This document shows positions 33,096 through 42,079 of a stretch of 64,000 bases of DNA, in pieces; positions within the stretch are counted from its first letter, which is position 1, and every line of letters starts with the position of its first letter. Under the pieces are notes generated by a model. It saw only the letters and a list, made by a program, of their open reading frames with translations, did not search any database and was not told the origin of the DNA. The position numbers were made by a program, and so were the translations under genes. This DNA is from an uncultured Bacteroidales bacterium (GTDB lineage: Bacteria; Bacteroidota; Bacteroidia; Bacteroidales; Paludibacteraceae): the NCBI GenBank assembly GCA_946414805.1, contig CAMKPZ010000001.1:124001-188000 (forward strand), given 5' to 3'.

Positions 33096-34958
33096 TTATT
33101 CGACCGTAACCGACTTGGCGAGGTTGCGGGGTTGGTCCACATCGCATCCTTTGACCACGGCGATATGATAGGCGAGGAGTTGGAGAGGAATGACGGTCAG
33201 AAGCGGCGTGAGACATTCCTCGGTAGCCGGTATCTCGATGGTGTAATCGGCAATGCGGCTGACGAGTTGGTCTCCCTCCGTAACGATGGCAATGACTTTG
33301 CCCTGACGGGCTTTGATCTCCTGAATGTTCGACACCACTTTCTCGTACGTGCCGCAGTGCGGAGCGACTACCACCACCGGCATCTCCTGGGAGATGAGGG
33401 CGATAGGACCGTGTTTCATCTCGGCGGCAGGGTAGCCTTCGGCGTGGATATAAGAGATCTCCTTCAGTTTGAGTGCCCCTTCCATCGCCACGGGATAGTT
33501 GTACCCGCGGCCGAGATAGATGAAGTTTTGGGCGTAGGTAAAGGTCTTGGCGAAATCTCCGATGCGTTTGTTGCTGTTCAAAACACGCTCGATCTTATCG
33601 GGGATCTGCCCTAATTCCCGCACGATAGTCAGGTATTTGTCTTCGGAGATCGTCTTTTTCTCTCGGCCGATACAGAGAGCAAGCATGGTGAGGGCTACCA
33701 CTTGCGCTGTAAAGGCTTTGGTGGACGCCACGCCGATCTCAGGGCCTACATGGGTGTAGCAGCCGCTGTCGGACAGACGCGGGATAGAGGCTCCTACCAC
33801 ATTGCAGATAGAGAAGATAAACGCACCTTTGGATTTGGCGAGTTGGATTGCCGCAAGGGTGTCTGCCGTCTCTCCGGATTGTGAGATCGCGATGACAACA
33901 TCGTCCTTGTGGATCACGGGCTTGCGGTAACGGAACTCCGAGGAGTATTCCACCTCAACGGGTATCTGGGCGAACTCTTCGATAGCATACATGGCTATCA
34001 GACCGGCATGCCAGGAGGTGCCGCATGCAGTGATGATGATGCGGCTGGCATTCAGGAACCGCTCTTTGTTGTCTATAAATCCGGAGAGGGCGATGTTGTC
34101 CTGCCGCACATTGACGCGTCCGCGCATCGAGTCCGCCAGCGTTCGCGGCTGCTCGAAGATCTCCTTGAGCATGAAATGCGGATAACCGCCTTTCTCCAAC
34201 TGGCTCAGAGAGAGCTCCAACCGCTTGATCTCCGGCGTCTTGACAACATTGTTGATGGTGGTAATCTCAATATCTGACGGCTGATGACTGACGGCTGACG
34301 GCTTCAAAACAACAACTTCTTCGTCTTCAATATAGATCACCTGGTCCGTGTATTCGACGATCGGCGTTGCGTCGGAGGCGACGAAATACTCGTTCTCGCC
34401 TATTCCCACAACGAGCGGACTTCCTTTCCGCGCTGCAATAAGCGTATTCGGATGATCCTTGTCCAGTATAGCGATGGCGTAGGCTCCTACCACTTGCTGA
34501 AGCGCTAACTGCACTGCTGTCTTGAGATCCACATGCTTGTTGAGCTGGGTATATTCGATGAGCTGGACCAGCACCTCGGTGTCGGTCTCGGAACGGAAGG
34601 TATAACCTTCCTGCATGAGGCCGGCTTTGAGAACGGCGTAGTTCTCTATAATACCGTTATGGATGATCGCCAACCGCTCCGACTCGGAGTAATGGGGATG
34701 GGCATTGACGGTGTTGGGCTCGCCGTGCGTCGCCCAACGCGTATGGGCAATACCGATCGTTCCGCCTGTGTCCTTGTCCGCTGCAAACGCCTCTAATTGG
34801 GAGACTTTGCCTTTGGCTTTATAGATATTGAGTTGTCCCTGCTCGTTGATGAGTGCTACGCCGGCGGAGTCATATCCGCGGTACTCTAGACGATGCAAGC
34901 CTTTGATCAAAATCGGATACGCCTTGCGTTTACCGATATATCCTACTATTCCGCACAT
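33096..34958 (-). CDS. glmS: Glutamine--fructose-6-phosphate aminotransferase
   Basis: 620 residues. Cys2 of MCGIVGYIG is the glutaminase nucleophile; GLHRLEYRGYDSAG and NGIIENY follow in the N-terminal domain. Two SIS domains bind the sugar (ITACGTSWHAG; SQSGETADT) and the C-terminus ends LAKSVTVE. It makes glucosamine 6-phosphate for peptidoglycan and LPS. An in-frame heptamer repeat encodes VLKPSAVSHQPSD in the linker region between the domains, so the gene is slightly longer than most. It lies downstream of dapL in a cell-wall-related minus-strand run. Confidence 0.97.
   Translation of the reverse strand: MCGIVGYIGKRKAYPILIKGLHRLEYRGYDSAGVALINEQGQLNIYKAKGKVSQLEAFAADKDTGGTIGIAHTRWATHGEPNTVNAHPHYSESERLAIIHNGIIENYAVLKAGLMQEGYTFRSETDTEVLVQLIEYTQLNKHVDLKTAVQLALQQVVGAYAIAILDKDHPNTLIAARKGSPLVVGIGENEYFVASDATPIVEYTDQVIYIEDEEVVVLKPSAVSHQPSDIEITTINNVVKTPEIKRLELSLSQLEKGGYPHFMLKEIFEQPRTLADSMRGRVNVRQDNIALSGFIDNKERFLNASRIIITACGTSWHAGLIAMYAIEEFAQIPVEVEYSSEFRYRKPVIHKDDVVIAISQSGETADTLAAIQLAKSKGAFIFSICNVVGASIPRLSDSGCYTHVGPEIGVASTKAFTAQVVALTMLALCIGREKKTISEDKYLTIVRELGQIPDKIERVLNSNKRIGDFAKTFTYAQNFIYLGRGYNYPVAMEGALKLKEISYIHAEGYPAAEMKHGPIALISQEMPVVVVAPHCGTYEKVVSNIQEIKARQGKVIAIVTEGDQLVSRIADYTIEIPATEECLTPLLTVIPLQLLAYHIAVVKGCDVDQPRNLAKSVTVE
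34274..34308. repeat. Heptamer repeat, 5 units, in frame in glmS
   Basis: CTGACGG-CTGATGA-CTGACGG-CTGACGG-CTTCAAA (plus strand), the same word family as 4651-4685. It encodes part of the interdomain linker on the minus strand. Confidence 0.9.
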
Positions 34959-34964
34959 AAAACT

Positions 34965-35001
34965 ATTTACAATTTAACGATTTATTATTTACGATTTAGT
35001 G
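34965..35001. repeat. Heptamer/octamer repeat between dapL and glmS
   Basis: ATTTACA, ATTTAACG, ATTTATT, ATTTACG, ATTTAGTG fill most of the 59-bp spacer. Confidence 0.75.
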
Positions 35002-35017
35002 AAGCGTCACCGTTTTT

Positions 35018-36181
35018 TTATATCTTTTCTTTCATTCTGACGAGAGCGGCAATGCAGTCTTCCCGTTTCGAGAAGGCGGAGAACCGCACAAATCCCTCTC
35101 CGCATCTGCCGAAACCGATGCCGGGAGTGCAGACCACTTGACATTGCTGCAACAGGTGGTCGAAGAATGTCCATGAGTCCCATCCATGCGGGGCACGGCA
35201 GAATATATACGGTGCGTTCGCTCCTCCGTACACTTCGTACCCCATATGTCTCAGACCGTCCATAATAACAGAGGCTGTCTCTTTGTAATAGTGCAGATTG
35301 TCCTCTATGCCTTTTTGTCCTTCCGGCGTAAAAGTGGCTTCTGCTGCACGTTGGGCTATGTAGGCTGTGCCGTTGTATTTGGTGCATTGCCGCCGCATCC
35401 ACATCGCCTGCAATCCTGTCTCGTACGGTACTACGGTATAGCCGCAGCGCACAGCCGTAAAACCGGCACTCTTGCTGAAGCTGTGCACTTCTATTGCCAC
35501 CTCCTTGGCGCCTTCTATCTCATAGATGCTATGCGGAATGCCCGGTTCAGAGATAAAGGCTTCGTAGGCGGCGTCGAATATAATGATACTCTTGTGTTCA
35601 CGGGCATACTCCACCCACAAGCGCAGCTGGTCATGCGTAAGTACGGCTCCTGTGGGGTTGTTGGGGAAGCAGAGATAGATGATATCCACTTGTTTCTTAG
35701 GCAGTTCCGGCACAAAAGCATTCTCTTTCAGACACGGCACGAAGACTATCTCTCTGCCCGCCATGATATTCGCATCCGCGTATGCCGGATATGTCGGGTT
35801 AGGAATCGCCACTGTGTTCTTTTGGTCAAACAGTTCGCTGAGGTTGCCTAAATCGCTGCCTGCGCCCTCGCCGATAAACACCTCGTCGGGTTCAAAACAA
35901 ATCCCGCGAGGGCAGTAAAAAGAGTCGATGATACGCTGCTGCAACCATTGGTAACCGTTTTCGGGACAATAACCACGGAATGTCTCGGCGTGAGCCAACT
36001 CTTCTGCAGCGGTGTGCATGGCATCCACGATGACACGGGGCAGCGGACGCGTCACATCGCCCACGCCCATACGTAGCAACCTCTCATCCGGATGATGTGC
36101 CTGATAAGCACTCACCCGCAGTTCGATGTCACGAAACAGATAATTAGCCGGTAATTCGGCATAATAGGGATTGATTTGCAT
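35018..36181 (-). CDS. dapL: LL-diaminopimelate aminotransferase
   Basis: 387 residues, class I/II PLP aminotransferase fold. FIGEGAGSDLGNL, YLCFPNNPTGAVLTHDQL and the PLP-lysine motif VHSFSKSAGFTAVRCGY are visible. DapL converts tetrahydrodipicolinate directly to LL-diaminopimelate, the one-step variant found in Bacteroidetes. The dapF gene ends 2 bp upstream, and its product uses the DapL product, so they form one operon for lysine and peptidoglycan precursor synthesis. Confidence 0.93.
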   Translation of the reverse strand: MQINPYYAELPANYLFRDIELRVSAYQAHHPDERLLRMGVGDVTRPLPRVIVDAMHTAAEELAHAETFRGYCPENGYQWLQQRIIDSFYCPRGICFEPDEVFIGEGAGSDLGNLSELFDQKNTVAIPNPTYPAYADANIMAGREIVFVPCLKENAFVPELPKKQVDIIYLCFPNNPTGAVLTHDQLRLWVEYAREHKSIIIFDAAYEAFISEPGIPHSIYEIEGAKEVAIEVHSFSKSAGFTAVRCGYTVVPYETGLQAMWMRRQCTKYNGTAYIAQRAAEATFTPEGQKGIEDNLHYYKETASVIMDGLRHMGYEVYGGANAPYIFCRAPHGWDSWTFFDHLLQQCQVVCTPGIGFGRCGEGFVRFSAFSKREDCIAALVRMKEKI

Positions 36182-36183
36182 GA

Positions 36184-37017
36184 TTATTCCTCCCAGCTAT
36201 AGGTACCCCGGAACACTTCTGTTGCCGGACCTGTCATGGTAATTCTGTTTTCCAACGGGTCATAATGAATCAATAACTCGCCTCCCTTGAGATGCACGAT
36301 GATCTCCTCTCCTGTCTCACCCATCCGGTACGCCGCCACGGCTGCTGCGCAGGCTCCTGTGCCGCATGCCATAGTCTCACCGCTCCCGCGTTCCCATACG
36401 CGTACATCTAATTCACGCGCATTGCGCACATGAGCGAACTCCACATTGGTGCCTTTCGGGAAATGCGGGTGCGTACCTATTCGTTCGCCCAAGTCTGCCA
36501 TTTCCGCATCGGAGATTACCCAGCTGCGGAAAAACACGGCGTGCGGATTACCCATATTGACGGAGGTGAAACCCAAGAGGTCACGACCTTTCAAGACAAG
36601 CGAATCAGTGGCTGTCTTCGGGGTGCCCATATCTACTGTCACTTCGTGTACCAAACCGTTTTGGACATGAAGACATAGCTCCCGGATACCCGCAATCGTC
36701 TTGATTCTCATCTTTGGCTGTGTACATAAACCGCTTTCGTACAGATATTTGCCTACGCAACGGATGGCATTGCCGCACATCTCCGCCTCCGAACCATCGG
36801 CATTGAAGATACGCATCGACGCTTCGGCTTCTTTGCACGGAAGAATCAGCACTAACCCGTCTGAACCTATTCCGAAATGGCGGTCGCTGACAGCACGCGC
36901 CAAGGCGGATAAATCCGTACTTGCTATTATGGCGGCTGCGGTTGCAGGGAAACAGTCTATATACACATAGTCATTCCCTAAGCCGTGCATCTTGACAAAT
37001 TTCAGTTCTTTTCTCAT
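36184..37017 (-). CDS. dapF: Diaminopimelate epimerase
   Basis: 277 residues. The two catalytic Cys lie in MCGNAIRC and ACGTGACA; GLGNDYVYID starts the protein. It converts LL- to meso-diaminopimelate, the next step after DapL. No TAnnTTTG promoter was seen in the 182-bp spacer upstream, so it may be expressed from a promoter of other form or from read-through. Confidence 0.95.
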   Translation of the reverse strand: MRKELKFVKMHGLGNDYVYIDCFPATAAAIIASTDLSALARAVSDRHFGIGSDGLVLILPCKEAEASMRIFNADGSEAEMCGNAIRCVGKYLYESGLCTQPKMRIKTIAGIRELCLHVQNGLVHEVTVDMGTPKTATDSLVLKGRDLLGFTSVNMGNPHAVFFRSWVISDAEMADLGERIGTHPHFPKGTNVEFAHVRNARELDVRVWERGSGETMACGTGACAAAVAAYRMGETGEEIIVHLKGGELLIHYDPLENRITMTGPATEVFRGTYSWEE

Positions 37018-37199
37018 TTTCTCGCCTTTTCTTTCCGGGGTGCCCGTTCATCTTGCGACCCGTTTGACAGATTTTTTTTTCGAACGATGTGTTCAAAAAT
37101 TCAACGTTAGTTGTTCTTGTATATTCTTAGTGATATTTAGTCATTCAAGAGAGTGTTACCTGACTAAAAGGGAGCCGTCGGCATACCAACCTTATACTG

Positions 37200-39401
37200 T
37201 CAATGTACAAAGAGCAGTTCCCTGTATTTGGGCAGCGTCCACATCTCGTCATCCACAATCATCTCCAGTTCGTCGGCGTGGGTACGGATTTCCGCCATCA
37301 GCGGCAGGATGGTATCATGGTACGCCACGGCTTTGGATCGTTCGTCGGGCTGGCGGTTGGCTTTGTGCCGTGCCTCGGTCATCTCCTCCACGCCTTTGAG
37401 GATGGCGCCGGAGTGGTTCTCAATGCGTCGGATGATGTCGTAGTCGCGTTCGTTGAGCGAAGCCGTCTCGTCGGCGGAGAACACCTGCTTGACGGCAAGC
37501 ACGTTCTGCAGAAGCATCGTCTGGTAGCGCTTGGCGGCGGGAAGTACATGATTCAAAACGAGGTCTCCTAATACACGGCTCTCGATCTGGATTTTCTTGG
37601 AATAAGTCTCCCATTTGACTTCGCACCGGCTGTGCAGTTCGGCTTCGCTGAGTACCCCCGTGCGGTCGAACATCCGAACGACCTCCGGACGAAGATACTG
37701 ATCAAAGATCAGCGGAACGGATGTCTCGCAGTCCAGTCCGCGCTGTGCCGCCTCGGTTTTCCATTCGTCCGAATAGCCGTTACCGTCAAAACGGATCGAC
37801 TTGCAGGCAATGATATTGTCTTTGATCACCTCGAAGAGCGCTTTCTCTTTCGGTTCGCCGGCCTCGATACGGGCGTCCACATCCTTCTTGAAGAGGATGA
37901 GTTGCTCTGCCACTGCAGCATTGAGCGCAAGCATAGCCGCTCCGCAGTTAGCCGAAGAGCCGACGGCGCGGAACTCAAACCGGTTGCCCGTGAAAGCGAA
38001 CGGCGAGGTGCGGTTGCGATCGGTGTTGTCTAACAGGATCTCAGGGATATTGGCTACCCCTAATTTCATCTCTTTTTTTGCATTGATGATGATCGCTTCG
38101 TCGGCTGAGGCATGCTCCAGTTTGTCTAATACGGCGGAAATCTGTTTGCCGAGGAAGACAGAGATGATCGCCGGTGGCGCTTCGTTGGCGCCCAGACGAT
38201 GCTCGTTGGTAGCCGAAGCGATAGAGGCCTTGAGCAAACCGTTGTATTTATATACCGCCATCAGTACATTCACAAGGAAGGTGATGAACTGCAGGTTCTG
38301 ATAGGGGTTTTTCCCGGGTGCCAGAAGATTGATCCCGGTATTGGTAGAGAGCGACCAGTTACAGTGTTTGCCGCTGCCGTTGACACCGGCATACGGTTTC
38401 TCATGCAACAGCACGCGGAAATGATGGCGCTGCGCTACACGATCCATGATGGACATCACAAGCAGGTTATGATCATTCGCCAGATTGACATTCTCATAGA
38501 CCGGTGCCATCTCAAACTGGTTAGGCGCCACCTCATTATGACGCGTACGCACGGGTATTCCTGCGCGCAAAGCCTCTTTTTCCAGATCGCGCATGAAAGC
38601 CAATACACGGGCAGGGATCGCTCCGAAATAATGATCCTCCAGCTGCTGGTTCTTGGCGCTGTTATGCCCCATGAGCGTTCTTCCCGTCAGCATCAGATCC
38701 GGACGCGCGTTATAGAGCGCTTCGTCCACAAGGAAATACTCTTGCTCCCAGCCTAAGTTAGCATGCACATGCTTCACCTGTTTGTCAAAATAACCGCAAA
38801 CCTCCCTCGCTGCATGGCAGAGAGAAGCCGTAGACCGGAGAAGCGGCGTTTTGTAATCCAACGCCTCGCCGGTATAAGCGACAAAGACGGTAGGGATACA
38901 GAGCGTGTCGCCGATGAGGAAGACAGGGGAGGAGGGATCCCAAGCCGAATAACCGCGCGCTTCAAAAGTATTTCGGATGCCGCCGGAAGGGAACGAAGAA
39001 GCATCCGGCTCCTGCTGATAGAGCGCGTTGCCGCTGAACTCCTCGATCAGACTACCGTCCTTGATGGTAAAGAACGCATCGTGCTTCTCTGCCGTACCGC
39101 CTGTGAGCGGTTGGAACCAATGGGTGAAATGGGTCGCCCCGTGATCCATCGCCCATTTGCGCATACCGATAGCTACGATGCCTGCTATATCGCGATGGAT
39201 GGTGCGCCCGCTGTCCACATCGTCGAAGAGCTGCTCCAGCACCTCCTCTGAGATATATTCCTTCATCCGCTCCCGCGTGAAGACATCCTGCGCAAAATAA
39301 TCCTTCACTCTGGATTCCCTTGTATTGGGCACTTCGTCCCTTTGTTCATTCACTCGGTGCTCCGTACTTTTCTTAATTGCTTCAAATCTGATATTACTCA
39401 T
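37200..39401 (-). CDS. glnN: Type III glutamine synthetase
   Basis: 733 residues from the ATG at 39401, the usual GSIII length (about 730); an upstream in-frame start would add 12 residues. NLGWEQEYFLVDEALY, VRTRHNEVAPNQFEMAPVYE and GVNGSGKHCNWSLS mark the active site. It makes glutamine from glutamate and ammonia and is the main GS type in Bacteroidales. The upstream region has two near-identical TTTRATCCGATTRAAA sequences 52 bp apart that may be regulator sites. Confidence 0.96.
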   Translation of the reverse strand: MSNIRFEAIKKSTEHRVNEQRDEVPNTRESRVKDYFAQDVFTRERMKEYISEEVLEQLFDDVDSGRTIHRDIAGIVAIGMRKWAMDHGATHFTHWFQPLTGGTAEKHDAFFTIKDGSLIEEFSGNALYQQEPDASSFPSGGIRNTFEARGYSAWDPSSPVFLIGDTLCIPTVFVAYTGEALDYKTPLLRSTASLCHAAREVCGYFDKQVKHVHANLGWEQEYFLVDEALYNARPDLMLTGRTLMGHNSAKNQQLEDHYFGAIPARVLAFMRDLEKEALRAGIPVRTRHNEVAPNQFEMAPVYENVNLANDHNLLVMSIMDRVAQRHHFRVLLHEKPYAGVNGSGKHCNWSLSTNTGINLLAPGKNPYQNLQFITFLVNVLMAVYKYNGLLKASIASATNEHRLGANEAPPAIISVFLGKQISAVLDKLEHASADEAIIINAKKEMKLGVANIPEILLDNTDRNRTSPFAFTGNRFEFRAVGSSANCGAAMLALNAAVAEQLILFKKDVDARIEAGEPKEKALFEVIKDNIIACKSIRFDGNGYSDEWKTEAAQRGLDCETSVPLIFDQYLRPEVVRMFDRTGVLSEAELHSRCEVKWETYSKKIQIESRVLGDLVLNHVLPAAKRYQTMLLQNVLAVKQVFSADETASLNERDYDIIRRIENHSGAILKGVEEMTEARHKANRQPDERSKAVAYHDTILPLMAEIRTHADELEMIVDDEMWTLPKYRELLFVH

Positions 39402-39404
39402 GGC

Positions 39405-39472
39405 TTTAATCCGATTGAAATTTGTTTTGTATGTCAAAATGATGTTTGTTTTGTGTTTTGATCCGATTAAAA
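39405..39472. promoter_or_regulatory. Two TTTRATCCGATTRAAA sites before glnN
   Basis: TTTAATCCGATTGAAA (39405-39420) and TTTGATCCGATTAAAA (39457-39472) are direct repeats just upstream of the glutamine synthetase start. They are candidate nitrogen-responsive operator sites. Confidence 0.45.
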
Positions 39473-39591
39473 TTCAAAATCGGCGGCAAAGTTATATCTT
39501 TTTTTTGATATGTGCAAGAGTTGGCGCAATTTTATTTTTGTAAAAAATCAAAAAAAGTATGTGCGCGCTTGTGTATTTCAAATAATTGTTG

Positions 39592-39599
39592 TAAATTTG
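39592..39599 (+). promoter_or_regulatory. -7 element TAAATTTG
   Basis: Matches TAnnTTTG; CTTG at 39568-39571 is a near -33 with 20-bp spacing. Start near 39606, 18 bp before the ATG at 39624. Confidence 0.7.
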
Positions 39600-39623
39600 C
39601 AGCGTTTTTTAAAATGGAGTAGA

Positions 39624-41468
39624 ATGGCTAAATCAAAACCCTATATAGATCAGGACGGTCGTGCGCTGCCGTATCCATGGTTGATCAATGTCATGCTGAT
39701 GCTGGTGGGCGGATCACAGACAATCCGATTGCGGCGATGGAGCCGCAGACCGCGGCACGCAGCAGAGAAGACGCTACGGGACATCCTGACTATCTCCCGC
39801 GATACCATGTATGGCAAGGAGCATCATTTTGACCGCATCCTGAGTGCCACTTCTACGGAGGATTTTTTTCGGTTATACCGGTTGTATGTGCCGGTGAATA
39901 ACTCCTTCGAGACACTGAGACCCTATGTGGAGCGGCATAAGAACGGCGAAGAGAACGTGCTTTTCCCGGGCAAACCGGTTATGTATGCCACGACCTCGGG
40001 AACGACAAGCGAACCCAAATGGATCCCGATGACCCATAAATACCTGAAGGATGTGTACGGCAAGATGAGCCATATCTGGACCTGGAACTTCGTAAAGCAC
40101 CGCAGTCGTATCTTCGGCGGACATATCTTCACCACAGTAGGTAAAGAATGTGAGGGGTACGCGCCGGATGGTACGCTCTACGGGTCGGTGAGCGGCGTGC
40201 TGGTACGGGATATTCCGCCGATCATCAAGAAACATTATACGGGGCCGGCTGCAGTGATGTCGATCCCCGATTACGCGGCACGTAACTACACGCTCATGCG
40301 GCTGGCGCTCCAGCACCGGGATGTGACGCTCTGGGCAACCGCTAACCCCTCGACGATATTGGAACTGCTGCGCGCACTCAACGAGAACACAGAGGAGATG
40401 ATCTCCGATATCGAAAAAGGAACGATCTGCGAGGATTTTGAGATCCCGTATGAGATCCGGTCTGAACTGGACCAATATATATCCCCCAAGCCGGAGCGCG
40501 CAGCCGAACTGCGTAAAATACTCACAGAGAAAGGGCATCTCTATCCCCGCGATTTCTGGCCGTGGCTGCAATACCTGAGTACATGGAAATGCGGCAACAC
40601 GAAGATATACATGGATAAATACATGGATCAGTTTGACTGGGACAAGACCTTTTATCAGGAGTTGGGCTATATCGCTACGGAGTGCCGGTTCGGTTTCCCG
40701 CTGGACGAGACGAACGAGAGTGTGCTCTTCCCGCAATTCCATTACTACGAGTTTGTGGAGGAGAGCGAGTTGGATAGCCCGCGCAAACATTTCCTGCAGA
40801 TCGACGAACTGGAGGTGGGGAAACGGTACTGCGCGTACGTGACGACCTATTCCGGACTCTTCCGGTATAATATGAACGATCTGGTGGAGGTAGGCGGAAA
40901 ATACTACAACACGCCTACTGTACACATGGTATCGAAAGTAAACGGTATTGTGTCTATGACCGGCGAGAAGTTATACGAACCCCAATTCATGGACGCGGTA
41001 CACCAAGCCGAGGATGAAACAGGAATAAAGACCACGTTTTTTGTGGGCTTCGCGGATGTGGAGGAATCAAAATACCATTTCTACTACGAGTTTGTGGATC
41101 CCAAGATCAAGCAGGAAGAGGCGGAGGAGTTTACCAAAGTGGTGGATGTGAAACTGCAGCAGATCAACGTGGAATACGAGTCAAAACGCCAGTCCTTCCG
41201 TCTGCACGAACCGGAGACCCATATCCTGCTCTCCAATGCCTACGCACGATTCAAGGCGGCGTGCCTGAAGGACGGGTTCAGAGACGGACAATTCAAATTT
41301 AACCTCCTGATGCAGGATGAGAAACGACGAACGAAATTTAATATGCTCCAACGTCTGGAGAATAGTTTCGAACGGATGAGCGAGGGAGTAATCAACAGAG
41401 CAAATAAGATAGATGACAGACGCAAAGAACGTGCTAAACGGCGTGCAGAACGTCGTACTCGATCTTGA
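39624..41468 (+). CDS. GH3 auxin-responsive-family acyl-acid amido synthetase homologue
   Basis: 614 residues from the ATG at 39624. This is the plant GH3 (auxin-responsive) family, not glycoside hydrolase family 3. TSGTTSEPKWIPMT is the ATP/AMP-binding motif of this adenylate-forming family, and YSGLFRYNMNDLVEVGG is the second. Plant members join amino acids to acyl acids such as jasmonate; bacterial substrates are largely unknown. It heads an operon with a HAD phosphatase, an acyltransferase and a transporter, each overlapping or nearly so. Confidence 0.85.
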   Translation: MAKSKPYIDQDGRALPYPWLINVMLMLVGGSQTIRLRRWSRRPRHAAEKTLRDILTISRDTMYGKEHHFDRILSATSTEDFFRLYRLYVPVNNSFETLRPYVERHKNGEENVLFPGKPVMYATTSGTTSEPKWIPMTHKYLKDVYGKMSHIWTWNFVKHRSRIFGGHIFTTVGKECEGYAPDGTLYGSVSGVLVRDIPPIIKKHYTGPAAVMSIPDYAARNYTLMRLALQHRDVTLWATANPSTILELLRALNENTEEMISDIEKGTICEDFEIPYEIRSELDQYISPKPERAAELRKILTEKGHLYPRDFWPWLQYLSTWKCGNTKIYMDKYMDQFDWDKTFYQELGYIATECRFGFPLDETNESVLFPQFHYYEFVEESELDSPRKHFLQIDELEVGKRYCAYVTTYSGLFRYNMNDLVEVGGKYYNTPTVHMVSKVNGIVSMTGEKLYEPQFMDAVHQAEDETGIKTTFFVGFADVEESKYHFYYEFVDPKIKQEEAEEFTKVVDVKLQQINVEYESKRQSFRLHEPETHILLSNAYARFKAACLKDGFRDGQFKFNLLMQDEKRRTKFNMLQRLENSFERMSEGVINRANKIDDRRKERAKRRAERRTRS

Positions 41469-42030
41469 TGGCACAATATACGATAAACGCGGTATCGCGG
41501 GGCGGATGGTGAAAAAACTATGGTGGTGTCTGCCGGTGCTGGCTGCCGAACGGCTGGCGCGGCGGAATGCCCATTATGTGCAATTTGAGACAGAGGAAGA
41601 GTTTTTCACGTATTTTTTCCGGACGATGGCGCGCGGTCACTGGTGGACGGCGGCGATGGCGGAGCAATGGTATCGCCATGTGTATCTGTCGGCGATGGTG
41701 AGGATCATCGCGCGATACCATCAGCCCCGGCCGGAAGTGATGGCGCTGATAGAGGAATGCAGGAGACGCGGTATCCCGATGGCTGTCTATTCCGATTATG
41801 GATCGGTGGACAGCAAGTTGGAAGCATTAGGCGTGGATCCGGAGTTGTTTGTGCTACGGGTGTCAGCGCCGGAGTTAGGTGCGCTCAAGCCTTCGGCCGC
41901 ATGCGCAGAGAAAGTATTGGAGATGCTGGGTGCCAAAGGTGAGACGACTCTTTTTGTTGGCGACCGCGAGGAGAAAGACGGCGAATCCGCAAAGGCGGTG
42001 GGCGCGAGGTTCTTGTTAATAGAGAATTGA
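41413..42030 (+). CDS. HAD-family hydrolase
   Basis: 205 residues. HAD motif I is VVLDLDGTIYD, motif II lies near MAVYSDYG, and motif III/IV is LKPSAACAEKVL ... LFVGDREEKDG. It is a small-molecule phosphatase of unknown substrate. The start overlaps the upstream gene by 56 bp. Its TGA stop is formed by the first unit of the heptamer repeat at 42024-42079. Confidence 0.82.
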   Translation: MTDAKNVLNGVQNVVLDLDGTIYDKRGIAGRMVKKLWWCLPVLAAERLARRNAHYVQFETEEEFFTYFFRTMARGHWWTAAMAEQWYRHVYLSAMVRIIARYHQPRPEVMALIEECRRRGIPMAVYSDYGSVDSKLEALGVDPELFVLRVSAPELGALKPSAACAEKVLEMLGAKGETTLFVGDREEKDGESAKAVGARFLLIEN

Positions 42031-42079
42031 GAATTGTGCATTGTGAATTGTGCATTGTGAATTGTGAATTGCGAATGAA
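42024..42079. repeat. Heptamer repeat, 8 units, supplying a stop and a start codon
   Basis: GAATTGA, GAATTGT, GCATTGT, GAATTGT, GCATTGT, GAATTGT, GAATTGC, GAATGAA. The HAD stop (42028-42030) lies in the first unit and the acyltransferase ATG (42075) in the last. Confidence 0.95.

Noticed and set aside
39624..41468. Glycoside hydrolase family 3
   Set aside because: The motif TSGTTSEPKWIP and overall pattern are of the plant auxin-responsive GH3 ligase family, which only shares the name.
42027..42074. Upstream start for the acyltransferase
   Set aside because: The extra residues are only the translated heptamer repeat, so the ATG at 42075 is preferred.
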